Position numbers and translations under genes: made by a program
Assembly: GCA_949297125.1 (NCBI GenBank)
Contig: CASFRS010000001.1
Coordinates: forward strand, 1-64,000
From: an uncultured Bacteroidales bacterium
Lineage (GTDB): Bacteria > Bacteroidota > Bacteroidia > Bacteroidales > G3-4614
Length of the DNA stretch: 64,000 nt
Direction of reading: 5' to 3'
Notes under the pieces: generated by a model
Told to the model about the DNA's origin: nothing
Databases searched by the model: none
The model's input: only the letters and a program-made list of their open reading frames with translations
Shown: positions 17,045 to 26,587 of the stretch, piece after piece
Layout: every line of letters starts with the position of its first letter
Numbering within the stretch: position 1 is the first letter of the stretch

Positions 17045-18751
17045 TTATGCATTGCCTTGTTGAGGCTTATAACCGTCTTTAAGAGAAACGGTACGGTTGA
17101 ATACCAGCTTGCCGGGTGCGGAATCCTTGTCCACACAAAAATACCCTATGCGCTGAAACTGGTAACGGTTCCCCACGGCGGCCGTTTCGGCCAGATACGG
17201 CTCAACGAAGCCTTTTACGGTTTTCAATGAATCGGGATTGAGCAATTCCCTGAAATCGCGGTCTTTCTCTTCGGCCGGGTTCTCAACATCGAAAAGGCGT
17301 TCATAAAGGCGCATTTCCGCCTCTTTAGCGTATTTTACCGAAACCCAGTGCAGCGTCCCCTTGACCTTGCGTCCGCTATCCGGCATACCGCTTTTCGTCA
17401 TCGGGTCGTATTCGCAGTATATCTCTTCAACCGAGCCGTCGGCGGCATGCTTGCAACCCGTACATTTGACAACATAAGCCGATTTCAGACGCACTTCTTT
17501 TCCGGGTGTCATGCGGAAGAACTTCTTCGGGGCATCCTCCATGAAATCCTCGCGCTCGATATAAAGTTCGCGGGTGAAAGGAGCAGTATGTGTACCGGCT
17601 TCCGGACGTTCCGGATTATTGTCCATAACCATTTCCTCGGTAAGGTCCTCGGGATAATTGGTTATAATCAGCTTTACCGGATTTATAACGGCCGAAACCC
17701 TGTTGGCATTCAAATTGAGATCTTCCCTTATGCTGTGTTCCAGCAATGAAACACTTATCAGACCGTCATATTTTGTATACCCGATGCGTTCTACAAAGCG
17801 GCGGATGGATTCGGGTGTATATCCGCGTCTGCGCAAACCGCAGATCGTGGGCATGCGCGGGTCGTCCCACCCCGATACGAACCCTTCCTGAACCAACTGC
17901 AAAAGCTTGCGCTTGCTCATTACCGTATATGTGAGGTTCAGACGGTTGAACTCAAGCTGTCTTGGACGATAGCTTTCATCGGCAATCCTGTCTATAAACC
18001 AGTTGTACAGAGGACGATGCACTTCAAATTCTAAAGTGCATATCGAATGCGTAACCCCCTCGAAAAAGTCGGACTGCCCGTGTGCGAAGTCATACATCGG
18101 GTACACGTTCCAGCGGTTGCCGGTACGGTGATGGGGATGTTTTATTATACGGTACATTATGGGATCGCGAAAATGCATGTTGGGCGATGCCATGTCTATT
18201 TTTGCCCTGAGCACCATGCTGCCTTCGGGGAACTCGCCCTTATTCATCCTCTCGAACAGGTCGAGGTTCTCCTCAACGGGACGGTTTCTGAACGGCGATT
18301 CCACACCGGGCTGCGTGGGGGATCCTTTCTGTTCTGCAATCTGCTCGGAAGACTGTTCATCGACATACGCATACCCTTCCTTTATGAGGCGCACGGCCAA
18401 ATCCCACAATTTCGGGAAATAATCCGAGGCATAATAGAGCCTGTCCCCCCAGTCGAAACCCAACCAATGGATATCCTCCTTTATGGCATCGACATACTCC
18501 ACGTCCTCTTTTACGGGATTGGTATCGTCGAAACGGAGATTGCACGTTCCGCCGAATTTTTCGGCAATTCCGAAATCCATGCAAATGGCTTTTGCGTGGC
18601 CTATGTGCAGATACCCGTTGGGTTCTGGCGGGAAACGCGTACTCAACCGGCCTCCGTTCTTCCCTGCCGCCAAATCTTCCGAAACTGCCAACTCTATGAA
18701 ATTCAACGATTTTTCCTTGGTCTTTTCTATATTCTCCGCTTCCATGTCCAT
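17045..18751 (-). CDS. glnS: Glutaminyl-tRNA synthetase
   Basis: 568 residues, class I synthetase charging tRNA-Gln. The HIGH motif is in [15 protein letters not shown] near 41-55 and the KMSKS equivalent is VMSKRKL near 280. A C-terminal anticodon-binding beta-barrel region follows. A second in-frame ATG at 18745 is equally possible as the start. First gene of a leftward operon that continues into TPR, DUF368, a BamE-like gene, murB and the metallo-hydrolase. Divergent from mutS2. Confidence 0.96.
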   Translation of the reverse strand: MDMEAENIEKTKEKSLNFIELAVSEDLAAGKNGGRLSTRFPPEPNGYLHIGHAKAICMDFGIAEKFGGTCNLRFDDTNPVKEDVEYVDAIKEDIHWLGFDWGDRLYYASDYFPKLWDLAVRLIKEGYAYVDEQSSEQIAEQKGSPTQPGVESPFRNRPVEENLDLFERMNKGEFPEGSMVLRAKIDMASPNMHFRDPIMYRIIKHPHHRTGNRWNVYPMYDFAHGQSDFFEGVTHSICTLEFEVHRPLYNWFIDRIADESYRPRQLEFNRLNLTYTVMSKRKLLQLVQEGFVSGWDDPRMPTICGLRRRGYTPESIRRFVERIGYTKYDGLISVSLLEHSIREDLNLNANRVSAVINPVKLIITNYPEDLTEEMVMDNNPERPEAGTHTAPFTRELYIEREDFMEDAPKKFFRMTPGKEVRLKSAYVVKCTGCKHAADGSVEEIYCEYDPMTKSGMPDSGRKVKGTLHWVSVKYAKEAEMRLYERLFDVENPAEEKDRDFRELLNPDSLKTVKGFVEPYLAETAAVGNRYQFQRIGYFCVDKDSAPGKLVFNRTVSLKDGYKPQQGNA

Positions 18752-18778
18752 TGAAATAATCTACGCCTTTTAAATCTG

Positions 18779-18786
18779 CGAAGTTA
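18779..18786 (-). promoter_or_regulatory. Possible -7 box of the glnS operon
   Basis: TAACTTCG on the minus strand, 28 bases before the glnS ATG. It differs from TAnnTTTG by one base. No convincing -33 element was seen. The identical octamer faces the other way for mutS2. Confidence 0.35.
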
Positions 18787-18833
18787 GGCAAAAATTCGGA
18801 AATTATATGGTAGCCCGATAAAAATTAATTGAG

Positions 18834-18841
18834 TAACTTCG
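18834..18841 (+). promoter_or_regulatory. Possible -7 box of mutS2
   Basis: TAACTTCG on the plus strand, 53 bases before the mutS2 GTG. Same octamer as the facing glnS box. No clear -33 element. Confidence 0.35.
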
Positions 18842-18894
18842 CGACGCAATCGACAAGCATATAACAAGGTCATATATAATACAGATTCAGATAC

Positions 18895-21357
18895 GTGATA
18901 TACCCGAACAATTTCGAGACAAAAGTAGGATTCGACAAAATAAGGGAACTCTTGTCGGGGAAATGCCTCTCCCCTATCGGGAAAGAGTTTGTCCTCGATA
19001 TGGATTTTTCCGACAGTTTCGGACAAATATCCGACAGGCTGGAAACATGCCGGGAGTTTATACGCCTGCTGCATTCGGACGTGGATTTCCCGTGCGACAA
19101 TTTTTTCGACCTGCGCCCTACGCTCAAACGGATACGCGTTGCGGGCTCGCATATGGAAACAGAAGAGCTTTTCAACCTGCGGAGGTCATTGGAAACAATC
19201 TCCCGAATAGTAAAACTGCTCCGCAGCGAAGACGACGACGAACCGCTGTACCCCAGGCTGAAGGCAAAAACCGCAGATATAGGGACATACCCCGACATTT
19301 TGAAAAAGGCCGACACCATAATAGACAGCACGGGGAACATAAAGGATTCTGCTTCGCCGCTCCTGCAGGAAATAAGGAGGGAGATAAGCGCCACGATGAG
19401 CGGAATTTCGCGAAGCCTTGCCAATATTCTTAAAAAGGCGCAGAACGACGGTTACATAGACAGGGATACTGCCCCCACAATGCGCGACGGACGCCTGGTA
19501 ATACCGGTAAACCCGTCCCACAAGCGTAAAATAAAGGGGATCGTACACGACGAGTCGGCCAGCGGCAAAACCGTATTCATAGAGCCGGCCGAAGTTGTAG
19601 AAGCCAACAACAAGATAAGGGAACTCGAAAACGACGAGAAAAGGGAGATTATAAGAATCCTGACAGAATTCGCCGATATGCTGCGTCCCTACGCCGAAGA
19701 GATGTCCGTCTCATACGATTTCCTCGGCGAAATGGATTTCATCAGGGCAAAAGCCATACTCTCTTCCGATATGGGCGCGCAAATACCGCGGATAGACAAC
19801 TGCCCTCAAATAGAATGGTACAGGGCCGTGCACCCGCTGTTGCAGATTTCGCTGAAAAGGCACGGCAAAGAAGTGGTGCCGCTCGACATAAAGCTGGACA
19901 GGGACGAAAGGATACTGCTTATATCCGGGCCCAATGCCGGAGGCAAATCGGTATGCCTTAAAAGCGTGGGTCTGCTCCAGTATATGCTGCAATGCGGAAT
20001 CCCCGTACCGATGAACGACAACTCGAGAGCCGGGATATTCCGCAACATACTGATAGACATAGGCGACGAACAATCCATTGAAGACGATTTGAGCACTTAC
20101 AGCTCGCATCTGCTGAACATGAAACAGTTTATAAGAAATTGCGACGGAAATTCGCTTCTGCTTATCGACGAGTTCGGCGGCGGGACCGAGCCGAGAATAG
20201 GCGGAGCTATAGCCGAAGCGCTCCTTGACCGCTTCAACAGGAAAAAGGCGTTCGGGGTCATAACCACCCATTATCAGAACCTGAAACAGTTCGCCGAAAA
20301 CAACGACGGCATAGTAAACGGGGCGATGTTATACGACAGGCACAAGATGCAGCCGCTCTTCAAATTGTCGATAGGGAATCCGGGCAGTTCGTTTGCAATA
20401 GAAATCGCCCGCAAAATAGGGCTTCCGGAAGAGGTCATAGCCGAAGCCTCCGATATAGTAGGGAAAGACTACGTATCGATGGACAAATATCTGCAGGACA
20501 TAGTCAGGGATAAACAATACTGGGAACACAAAAGGCAGAATGCCCGGATTATGGAAAAACGGCTTGTGGAACTTGCCGGACGTTACGAAAAGGAACTGGC
20601 AGATATAGACAGGGAGCGGCGCGAAGTGCTGAAAAAGGCTAAAGGCGAGGCCGAACAGCTGCTGGACAGGGCAAATGCAAAAATTGAGAATACCATAAGG
20701 GAAATCCGGGAGAGCCAGGCTGAAAAGGAGAAAACGAAAGCCCTCCGCGAGGAAATAAGGAAATTCAAGGAAGAAGCCGGTGCAGAAAAAGAATACGATG
20801 ATAAAGTTGCGAAAAAGTTGGCACGGCTGAACGACAAAAAGAAAAAAAAGCACAGGGTGGAAACTGCTGCCGGGGGGCAGGAGGCAAAACCTGTAATGCC
20901 CGGCGATACGGTAAGGCTTAAAGGGGAAAATACCGTAGGGGAAGTCCTGTCGTGCGACGGGAAAAACGCCGTTGTGGCATTCGGCATGATAAGGACCAAG
21001 GTAAACAAGGAGAGACTGGAGCACGCCAGCCGCAGCCTGTTGAAGAAACAAGATACGCGGAGCGTATTCATAAGCTCTTCTACCATGGATGCCGTCAGGA
21101 ACAAGCAGCTCAATTTCAGCAGGGAGATAGACATAAGGGGGATGAGAGGAGATGAAGCGATAGAGGAAGTGGCGGCATTTATAGACACGGCCATACTGTC
21201 GGGGTACAACACGCTCAGGATACTGCACGGCACGGGTAACGGCATACTGCAGCAACTGGTAAGGCAGTACCTTAAAAAAATCCCCTCAATAAAGAGTTTC
21301 CGCGACGAAGACATACAACTCGGCGGCGCCGGAATAACGGTTATAGAACTTGAATAG
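18895..21357 (+). CDS. mutS2: Endonuclease MutS2
   Basis: 820 residues, starting with GTG at 18895; the opening IYPNNFETKVGFDKIREL is typical for the family. It lacks the mismatch-recognition domain of MutS. The core and clamp domains lead to the ABC-type ATPase with Walker A GPNAGGKS near 344. A long charged coiled coil (about 530-660) follows, then a C-terminal Smr nuclease domain (about 735-820) with IDIRGMRGDEA and LHGTGNG. MutS2 limits homologous recombination or rescues collided ribosomes, depending on the species studied. Starts a rightward run through dxs and trkA/H. Confidence 0.95.
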   Translation: MIYPNNFETKVGFDKIRELLSGKCLSPIGKEFVLDMDFSDSFGQISDRLETCREFIRLLHSDVDFPCDNFFDLRPTLKRIRVAGSHMETEELFNLRRSLETISRIVKLLRSEDDDEPLYPRLKAKTADIGTYPDILKKADTIIDSTGNIKDSASPLLQEIRREISATMSGISRSLANILKKAQNDGYIDRDTAPTMRDGRLVIPVNPSHKRKIKGIVHDESASGKTVFIEPAEVVEANNKIRELENDEKREIIRILTEFADMLRPYAEEMSVSYDFLGEMDFIRAKAILSSDMGAQIPRIDNCPQIEWYRAVHPLLQISLKRHGKEVVPLDIKLDRDERILLISGPNAGGKSVCLKSVGLLQYMLQCGIPVPMNDNSRAGIFRNILIDIGDEQSIEDDLSTYSSHLLNMKQFIRNCDGNSLLLIDEFGGGTEPRIGGAIAEALLDRFNRKKAFGVITTHYQNLKQFAENNDGIVNGAMLYDRHKMQPLFKLSIGNPGSSFAIEIARKIGLPEEVIAEASDIVGKDYVSMDKYLQDIVRDKQYWEHKRQNARIMEKRLVELAGRYEKELADIDRERREVLKKAKGEAEQLLDRANAKIENTIREIRESQAEKEKTKALREEIRKFKEEAGAEKEYDDKVAKKLARLNDKKKKKHRVETAAGGQEAKPVMPGDTVRLKGENTVGEVLSCDGKNAVVAFGMIRTKVNKERLEHASRSLLKKQDTRSVFISSSTMDAVRNKQLNFSREIDIRGMRGDEAIEEVAAFIDTAILSGYNTLRILHGTGNGILQQLVRQYLKKIPSIKSFRDEDIQLGGAGITVIELE

Positions 21358-21381
21358 ACAATAACAGCATAAAACAAAGCC

Positions 21382-21558
21382 ATGCGTAAACTCACCCCAT
21401 TCAATACGGTCTGCATAATCCTGCTGTGGGTCTTCCTCTGTTATATAATGATAAAGGAAAGCGGTTGGACGCTTACGCCAAGAGGGGCGTTTGCAATAAT
21501 CGTATCGGGCATAATAATATTCGTACCGATATACAAAAAATTCCGCAAAGGCCGGTAA
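21382..21558 (+). CDS. Small two-span membrane protein, hypothetical
   Basis: 58 residues from the ATG at 21382, 24 bp after mutS2 and on the same strand. Two hydrophobic segments (about 9-24 and 36-51) are separated by a short polar turn (KESGWTLTPRG), and the C-terminus is basic (KKFRKGR). The topology is regular, with a positive-inside tail, which supports it being real. No function is recognised. Confidence 0.6.
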   Translation: MRKLTPFNTVCIILLWVFLCYIMIKESGWTLTPRGAFAIIVSGIIIFVPIYKKFRKGR

Positions 21559-21635
21559 CAGGCAGACAGTGAAGCGGCAACATGCTGCATGCAGGTATAT
21601 TTCGTTAAAAATTATATTATTTGCCGACAAAAGGG

Positions 21636-21643
21636 TACATTTG
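21636..21643 (+). promoter_or_regulatory. -7 box upstream of dxs
   Basis: TACATTTG matches TAnnTTTG and lies 58 bases before the dxs ATG. The upstream -33 region is AT-rich without a well-spaced TTTG, so only the -7 part is supported. It would give dxs-trkA-trkH their own start. Confidence 0.4.
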
Positions 21644-21700
21644 TACTCCTCCAAACATTAGTAAAATGATAAAAAGAGGAGGGCATCCATAAACTGAAAA

Positions 21701-23629
21701 ATGCAGAGCGAAACAAAAAACATATTGGAATCGATAAACTCTCCGGCCGATCTGAAAAAGCTGGACATATCGCAGTTGCCCGAACTCTGCAGGGAAATCC
21801 GGGAATACATGGTGGAGATACTTTCGCATAACCCGGGGCACCTTGCATCGAGCCTCGGGGCGGTAGAGTTTACCGTAGCACTCCATTACGTATTCAACAC
21901 GCCGTACGACAAAATAGTCTGGGACGTAGGGCATCAGGCATATGCACACAAGATACTTACCGGAAGGAGGGACGAATTCTCCACACTGAGAAAGTTCGGG
22001 GGGTTGAGCGGATTCCCCACACCGGCCGAAAGCGAATACGACGCATTTGTTGCCGGACACGCATCGAACTCCATATCGGCAGCATTAGGCATGTCGGTTG
22101 CTGCAAGCCTCAAGCAGGAAAACAGGAAAGTCATAGCAGTAATAGGCGACGGCGCAATTTCGGGCGGCCTTGCTTTTGAAGGGCTGAACAATGCCGCCTC
22201 CGACCCCAACGACCTTCTGATAATACTCAACGACAACGATATGGCGATAGACCACAACGTGGGGTCGTTGAACCAGTATCTTGTACACATAACAACTTCG
22301 CCCAAATACAACAGGCTCCGATACAACATGTACATGCGGATGCGGAAATACGGGTTGATAGACGAAAAGCACCGCGGGCAGATACTGCGGTTCGCCAACA
22401 GCCTGAAATCACTGATAAGCCGCCAGCAGAATATATTTGAAGGCCTTAACATCAGATACTTCGGTCCGATAGACGGGCACGACACAGCATACATAATACG
22501 TGTGCTCCGCGACATTAAGGAAATGAAGGGTCCCAAACTGCTTCATTTGAAAACGGTAAAGGGCAAAGGTTATTCTCCTGCAGAAAAGGACGCTACGGTA
22601 TGGCATGCGCCGGGCAAATTCAACAAACAGACGGGCGAGCTAATAAAGCCGGACATATCAGACGGTATTCCGCTTTACCAGTACGTCTTCGGGGAGACCC
22701 TCGTGGAACTGGCCGGGAAAAACGAAAAGATAATAGGCATAACACCTGCCATGCCAACAGGGTGTTCCATGAACAAAATGGCCGAACGTTTCCCTTCCCG
22801 GACTTTTGACGTGGGGATTGCCGAAGAACACGCAGTAACATTTTCCGGAGGGTTGGCAAAAGAGGGGATGCTCCCCTACTGCAATATCTATTCCACGTTC
22901 ATGCAGAGGGCATTCGACGAAGTGATACACGATGTTGCAATCCAGAACCTGCACGTAGTCTTCTGCCTCGACAGGGCCGGGCTGGTTGGAGAAGACGGGA
23001 TGACGCACCATGGCAGTTTCGACCTCGCCTATATGCGGTGCATACCCAATATGACAATCGCCGCGCCTATGAACGAGCACTATTTGCGCCACCTCATGTA
23101 CACGGCACAGGAAACCCCGAACGGCCCGTTTGCGATACGCTACCCGAGAGGCCGGGGGCACTGCCGCGAGTGGAGATGCGTGCCGCAATTACTCCCTGTC
23201 GGGAAAGGCCGCCTGCTGCGGGAAGGCACGGACATTGCGCTGATAAGCATAGGAGAAATAGGCAACGCTGCACTGGAGGCTGCAGAGATGGCCGGCAAAG
23301 AAGGGATAGAGGTTTCGGTATACGACATGATATTCCTCAAGCCGATAGACGAAGAGATATTGCACTACGTAGGGAAGAACTTCAGCAAGATAATAACGCT
23401 CGAAGACGGGACCGTATCGGGAGGGCTGGGCAGCGCAGTAGCCGAGTTCATGACGGAAAACGGCTATACGCCCAGAATCAGGCGCATAGGAATACCCGAC
23501 GAATTCATCCCTCACGGGAAGCCCGAAGAGTTGAAACGCATGTGCAAAACCGACACGGAAAGCATATACAGCGCCATAAAAGAGGAGTGCTATAAGATAA
23601 AGCAGCAAAAACAGGAAAATCAGATATGA
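21701..23629 (+). CDS. dxs: 1-deoxy-D-xylulose-5-phosphate synthase
   Basis: 642 residues, the usual length. It joins pyruvate and glyceraldehyde-3-phosphate in the first step of the MEP isoprenoid pathway, using thiamine diphosphate. Motifs are [11 protein letters not shown] near 73, the ThDP-binding GDGAISGG near 150 with NDND after it, and the transketolase-like centre with [13 protein letters not shown] near 370. Its stop overlaps the trkA start by four bases (ATGA), so the two genes are translationally coupled. MEP-pathway isoprenoids also feed the lipid carriers used in glycan assembly. Confidence 0.97.
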   Translation: MQSETKNILESINSPADLKKLDISQLPELCREIREYMVEILSHNPGHLASSLGAVEFTVALHYVFNTPYDKIVWDVGHQAYAHKILTGRRDEFSTLRKFGGLSGFPTPAESEYDAFVAGHASNSISAALGMSVAASLKQENRKVIAVIGDGAISGGLAFEGLNNAASDPNDLLIILNDNDMAIDHNVGSLNQYLVHITTSPKYNRLRYNMYMRMRKYGLIDEKHRGQILRFANSLKSLISRQQNIFEGLNIRYFGPIDGHDTAYIIRVLRDIKEMKGPKLLHLKTVKGKGYSPAEKDATVWHAPGKFNKQTGELIKPDISDGIPLYQYVFGETLVELAGKNEKIIGITPAMPTGCSMNKMAERFPSRTFDVGIAEEHAVTFSGGLAKEGMLPYCNIYSTFMQRAFDEVIHDVAIQNLHVVFCLDRAGLVGEDGMTHHGSFDLAYMRCIPNMTIAAPMNEHYLRHLMYTAQETPNGPFAIRYPRGRGHCREWRCVPQLLPVGKGRLLREGTDIALISIGEIGNAALEAAEMAGKEGIEVSVYDMIFLKPIDEEILHYVGKNFSKIITLEDGTVSGGLGSAVAEFMTENGYTPRIRRIGIPDEFIPHGKPEELKRMCKTDTESIYSAIKEECYKIKQQKQENQI

Positions 23630-24966
23630 AGATTGTAATAGCCGGCGCAGGGGAAGTGGGAACTCACCTTGCAAAACTTTTATCGAAGGAAAAGCAGGAC
23701 ATAATTCTGCTCGACACCAAAGACAAAGACGAAAAACTGCAATGGATAGACTCCAACTACAACCTGATGACGGTATCGGGGTCGCCTACGTCGTTCAAGA
23801 CATTGAAACAGGCCGGCGTACACAATGCCGATCTGTTCATTGCCGTTACCCCGTCGGACGACAAGAACATAACCGCCTGCATAATAGCCTCGCGGCTGGG
23901 TGCGAAAAAAAGCCTTGCCCGCATCGACAACTACGAATACATGAAGCCAGAGAACAAGGCATTCTTCAAGGAACTGGGGGTGGACGAACTGATATACCCC
24001 GAGATGCTGGCCGCCAAAGAGATTGTCAATGCGCTAAAAATAACCTGGGCCCGCAAATGGTTCGACCTGTGCAACGGAAAACTGATGCTGGTAAGCACCA
24101 AGGTAGGAGAAACATCATCCCTTATAAACCGCAAGCTGATGGAACTTACCCGCGAACACAGTTTCTATCACATAGCGGCAATAAAGCGGAAAGATGAAAC
24201 GATAATTCCGCGAGGCAGCGATGAAATGCAGGTAAACGACATCGTATATTTCACCACAACCCCCGACCACCTGAAAGACCTGCGGATTCTGACCGGGAAA
24301 AAGGAAGTGGACGTCGAAAACGTGTTCGTAATGGGAGGAAGCCGGATTGCAGTGCAGCTGGCGCATTTCCTGCCCGATTCCATATCGATGAAACTGATAG
24401 AGCAGGATTACGAAAAGAGCCTTGAACTGGCCGAAAAACTGCCCGATGCCGACATTATAAACGGCGATGCGCGCGATACGGAACTGCTGCTTGAAGAAGG
24501 GATAAAGAATTCCGATGCGTTCATTGCCCTTACCGACAACTCCGAGACAAACATACTGTCATGCCTGACGGCAAAAAGGCTCGGGATAAAGAAGACTGTG
24601 GCCGAGGTTGAAAACATCCCGTTCATCTCTACGGCTGACGAACTCGACATCGGTTCAATCATAAATAAAAAATTCATTGCTGCCAGCCGGATATACCAGC
24701 TGCTGCTCGATTCCGACAACAACGATGCAAGATGTCTTACCACGGGCGATGCAGAAGTCGTGGAAATGACGGTGAAGGCCGGAGCCAAGATAACACGGGC
24801 CAAGATAAAGGATCTCGACATTCCCAAAGGGCTTACGATAGGTGGGATGGTACGCGACGGCAAGGGGGAAATAGTAAACGGCAACACCCAAATCCAGGAG
24901 AATGACCACGTACTTATATTTTGCGTAAACGACCTGTTGCACAAAATAGAAAAACTGTTCGGATAA
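23626..24966 (+). CDS. trkA: Trk potassium uptake regulatory subunit TrkA
   Basis: 446 residues made of two similar halves. Each has an NAD-binding RCK-N fold followed by an RCK-C domain; the first half opens with [16 protein letters not shown] and the second has [14 protein letters not shown] near 228. TrkA binds NAD(H)/ATP on the inner face and gates the TrkH channel. The start overlaps dxs by four bases and trkH follows after 3 bp, which fits a TrkA-TrkH pair. Confidence 0.95.
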   Translation: MKIVIAGAGEVGTHLAKLLSKEKQDIILLDTKDKDEKLQWIDSNYNLMTVSGSPTSFKTLKQAGVHNADLFIAVTPSDDKNITACIIASRLGAKKSLARIDNYEYMKPENKAFFKELGVDELIYPEMLAAKEIVNALKITWARKWFDLCNGKLMLVSTKVGETSSLINRKLMELTREHSFYHIAAIKRKDETIIPRGSDEMQVNDIVYFTTTPDHLKDLRILTGKKEVDVENVFVMGGSRIAVQLAHFLPDSISMKLIEQDYEKSLELAEKLPDADIINGDARDTELLLEEGIKNSDAFIALTDNSETNILSCLTAKRLGIKKTVAEVENIPFISTADELDIGSIINKKFIAASRIYQLLLDSDNNDARCLTTGDAEVVEMTVKAGAKITRAKIKDLDIPKGLTIGGMVRDGKGEIVNGNTQIQENDHVLIFCVNDLLHKIEKLFG

Positions 24967-24969
24967 AAC

Positions 24970-26433
24970 ATGTATTACGGAATAAACATAAAGTCCATAG
25001 TAAAGGTAATAGGCATACTTCTCTGCATTGAAGCGGTATTCATGCTCATACCCGTAATAACCGCCCTTGTTTACGGAGAAAGCGATTTGATTCCCTTCCT
25101 GCAGTCGGCAGGAATCACGGCAGCGGCAGGAGCCGCAATGCTGTATCTTCCGCGAGGTGCAAATGAGCGCATAGGGAAACGGGAGGGTTTTCTGATAGTA
25201 TCGCTCTGCTGGATTGCAATTTCCGTAGCCGGGGCGCTTCCGTTTCTGCTGAACGGCAACGTAAGCACTTTTACCGATGCCTTTTTTGAAGCCATATCGG
25301 GATTCACCACAACGGGAGTAACCGTCCTCAGCAACCTCAACGAATCGACCCACGGGATACTCATGTGGAGAAGCCTTATGCAGTGGATGGGAGGTATGGG
25401 TATAATCCTCTTTACGGTTGCCATACTTCCGATGCTCAATTCGGGCGGCGGCATACAGCTGTTCAGCGCCGAAATGACAGGCATAGTATTCGACAAACTC
25501 GGACCGCGCATAAGCCAGACGGCAAAAAAACTGTGGGGCTTGTATCTGGTAATGACGATAATCCTGATATTGCTGCTGATGGCAGGCCCGATGAATACAT
25601 TCGATGCAATATGCACGGCATTTGCCACCACATCGACGGGAGGTTTCGCCACCAAGGACGAGAGCCTGGCGTATTGGGGCTCGGCATATGTGGACTATAC
25701 CGTAACCGCATTCATGTTCCTGTCGGCAGTAAACTTTGCCATAATATACAAAACCATCTTCAGGAACCATAAGGAACTGTTCAAGGACGAGGAGTTCAAA
25801 TGGTTCTCGGCCATTGTGGCAATAGCCACGCTCCTTACCTGCTGGTCGCTATACATGCAATACCCGGCAAGAGACCTGGAGGAGATATTCCGCAAATCGC
25901 TGTTCACCATAGTATCGGGCATAACCAGTACGGGATTCGCTGTAGAGAATTTCTGCAACTGGGGCACTGCGCCTTTCGTCATAATATGCGCCTGCATGTT
26001 TTTCGGCGGTTGTGCGGGTTCAACGGCGGGAGGCGTAAAAATAACGAGGCTGGTACTGCTGTTCAAGAACACCGATAACGAATTCTACCGGCAAGTGCAC
26101 CCTACGGCGATAAAACCAGTACGGTTCAACGGCAGCATAGTATCGCACAATCTGATATCGAAAGTCCTTGCATTCATAGTAATGTATATTCTGATAGCGG
26201 CATTGAGCACAATGGTGCTGTCATTTCTGGACCTGACCCTGGACGAAGCGATAGGGATAACCCTGTCGGCCATAGGGAACTGCGGATTCGGATTCGGCAG
26301 GATGAATCCCGAAAGCAACTTCCTGATGCTTCACCCCATAGGGAAATGGGTAATGATAATAGACATGCTTATAGGCCGACTCGAGATATTTACCCTGCTG
26401 ATACTGTTTTCTCCGTATTTCTGGAAAAAATAG
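24970..26433 (+). CDS. trkH: Trk potassium uptake channel TrkH
   Basis: 487 residues, about ten to twelve membrane spans. Four pore repeats each show the glycine filter: TTTGVTVL near 117, TTSTGGFAT near 222, ITSTGFAV near 318 and GNCGFGFG near 436. It carries K+ across the inner membrane under control of the adjacent TrkA. The short gap of 3 bp after trkA indicates one transcript. It is followed by a GC-rich palindrome (26441-26472) with no T run, so a terminator there is doubtful. Confidence 0.95.
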   Translation: MYYGINIKSIVKVIGILLCIEAVFMLIPVITALVYGESDLIPFLQSAGITAAAGAAMLYLPRGANERIGKREGFLIVSLCWIAISVAGALPFLLNGNVSTFTDAFFEAISGFTTTGVTVLSNLNESTHGILMWRSLMQWMGGMGIILFTVAILPMLNSGGGIQLFSAEMTGIVFDKLGPRISQTAKKLWGLYLVMTIILILLLMAGPMNTFDAICTAFATTSTGGFATKDESLAYWGSAYVDYTVTAFMFLSAVNFAIIYKTIFRNHKELFKDEEFKWFSAIVAIATLLTCWSLYMQYPARDLEEIFRKSLFTIVSGITSTGFAVENFCNWGTAPFVIICACMFFGGCAGSTAGGVKITRLVLLFKNTDNEFYRQVHPTAIKPVRFNGSIVSHNLISKVLAFIVMYILIAALSTMVLSFLDLTLDEAIGITLSAIGNCGFGFGRMNPESNFLMLHPIGKWVMIIDMLIGRLEIFTLLILFSPYFWKK

Positions 26434-26533
26434 TATGGGACCCGGGGCAGGGGCCGCCCGGGTCGTCCCGACACGTCTGACGCCTCTTTATGAGAGGTAT
26501 GACATTGTATTTCTGAATCTCGGCATTTAGTTA

Positions 26534-26541
26534 TATCTTTG
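26534..26541 (+). promoter_or_regulatory. -7 box upstream of ftsK
   Basis: TATCTTTG, a perfect TAnnTTTG match, 46 bases before the ftsK ATG. A possible -33 TTG lies at 26505-26507, but the 26-base spacer is longer than usual. Confidence 0.5.
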
Positions 26542-26587
26542 CGCGTAAAGCCGCAAGGAAAAGCAGCATCCGGATAATTTGATTTTT

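Noticed and set aside
26441..26472. GC-rich palindrome after trkH as a terminator
   Set aside because: The stem is good (GACCCGGG with CCCGGGTC) but no T run follows, so it was not called.
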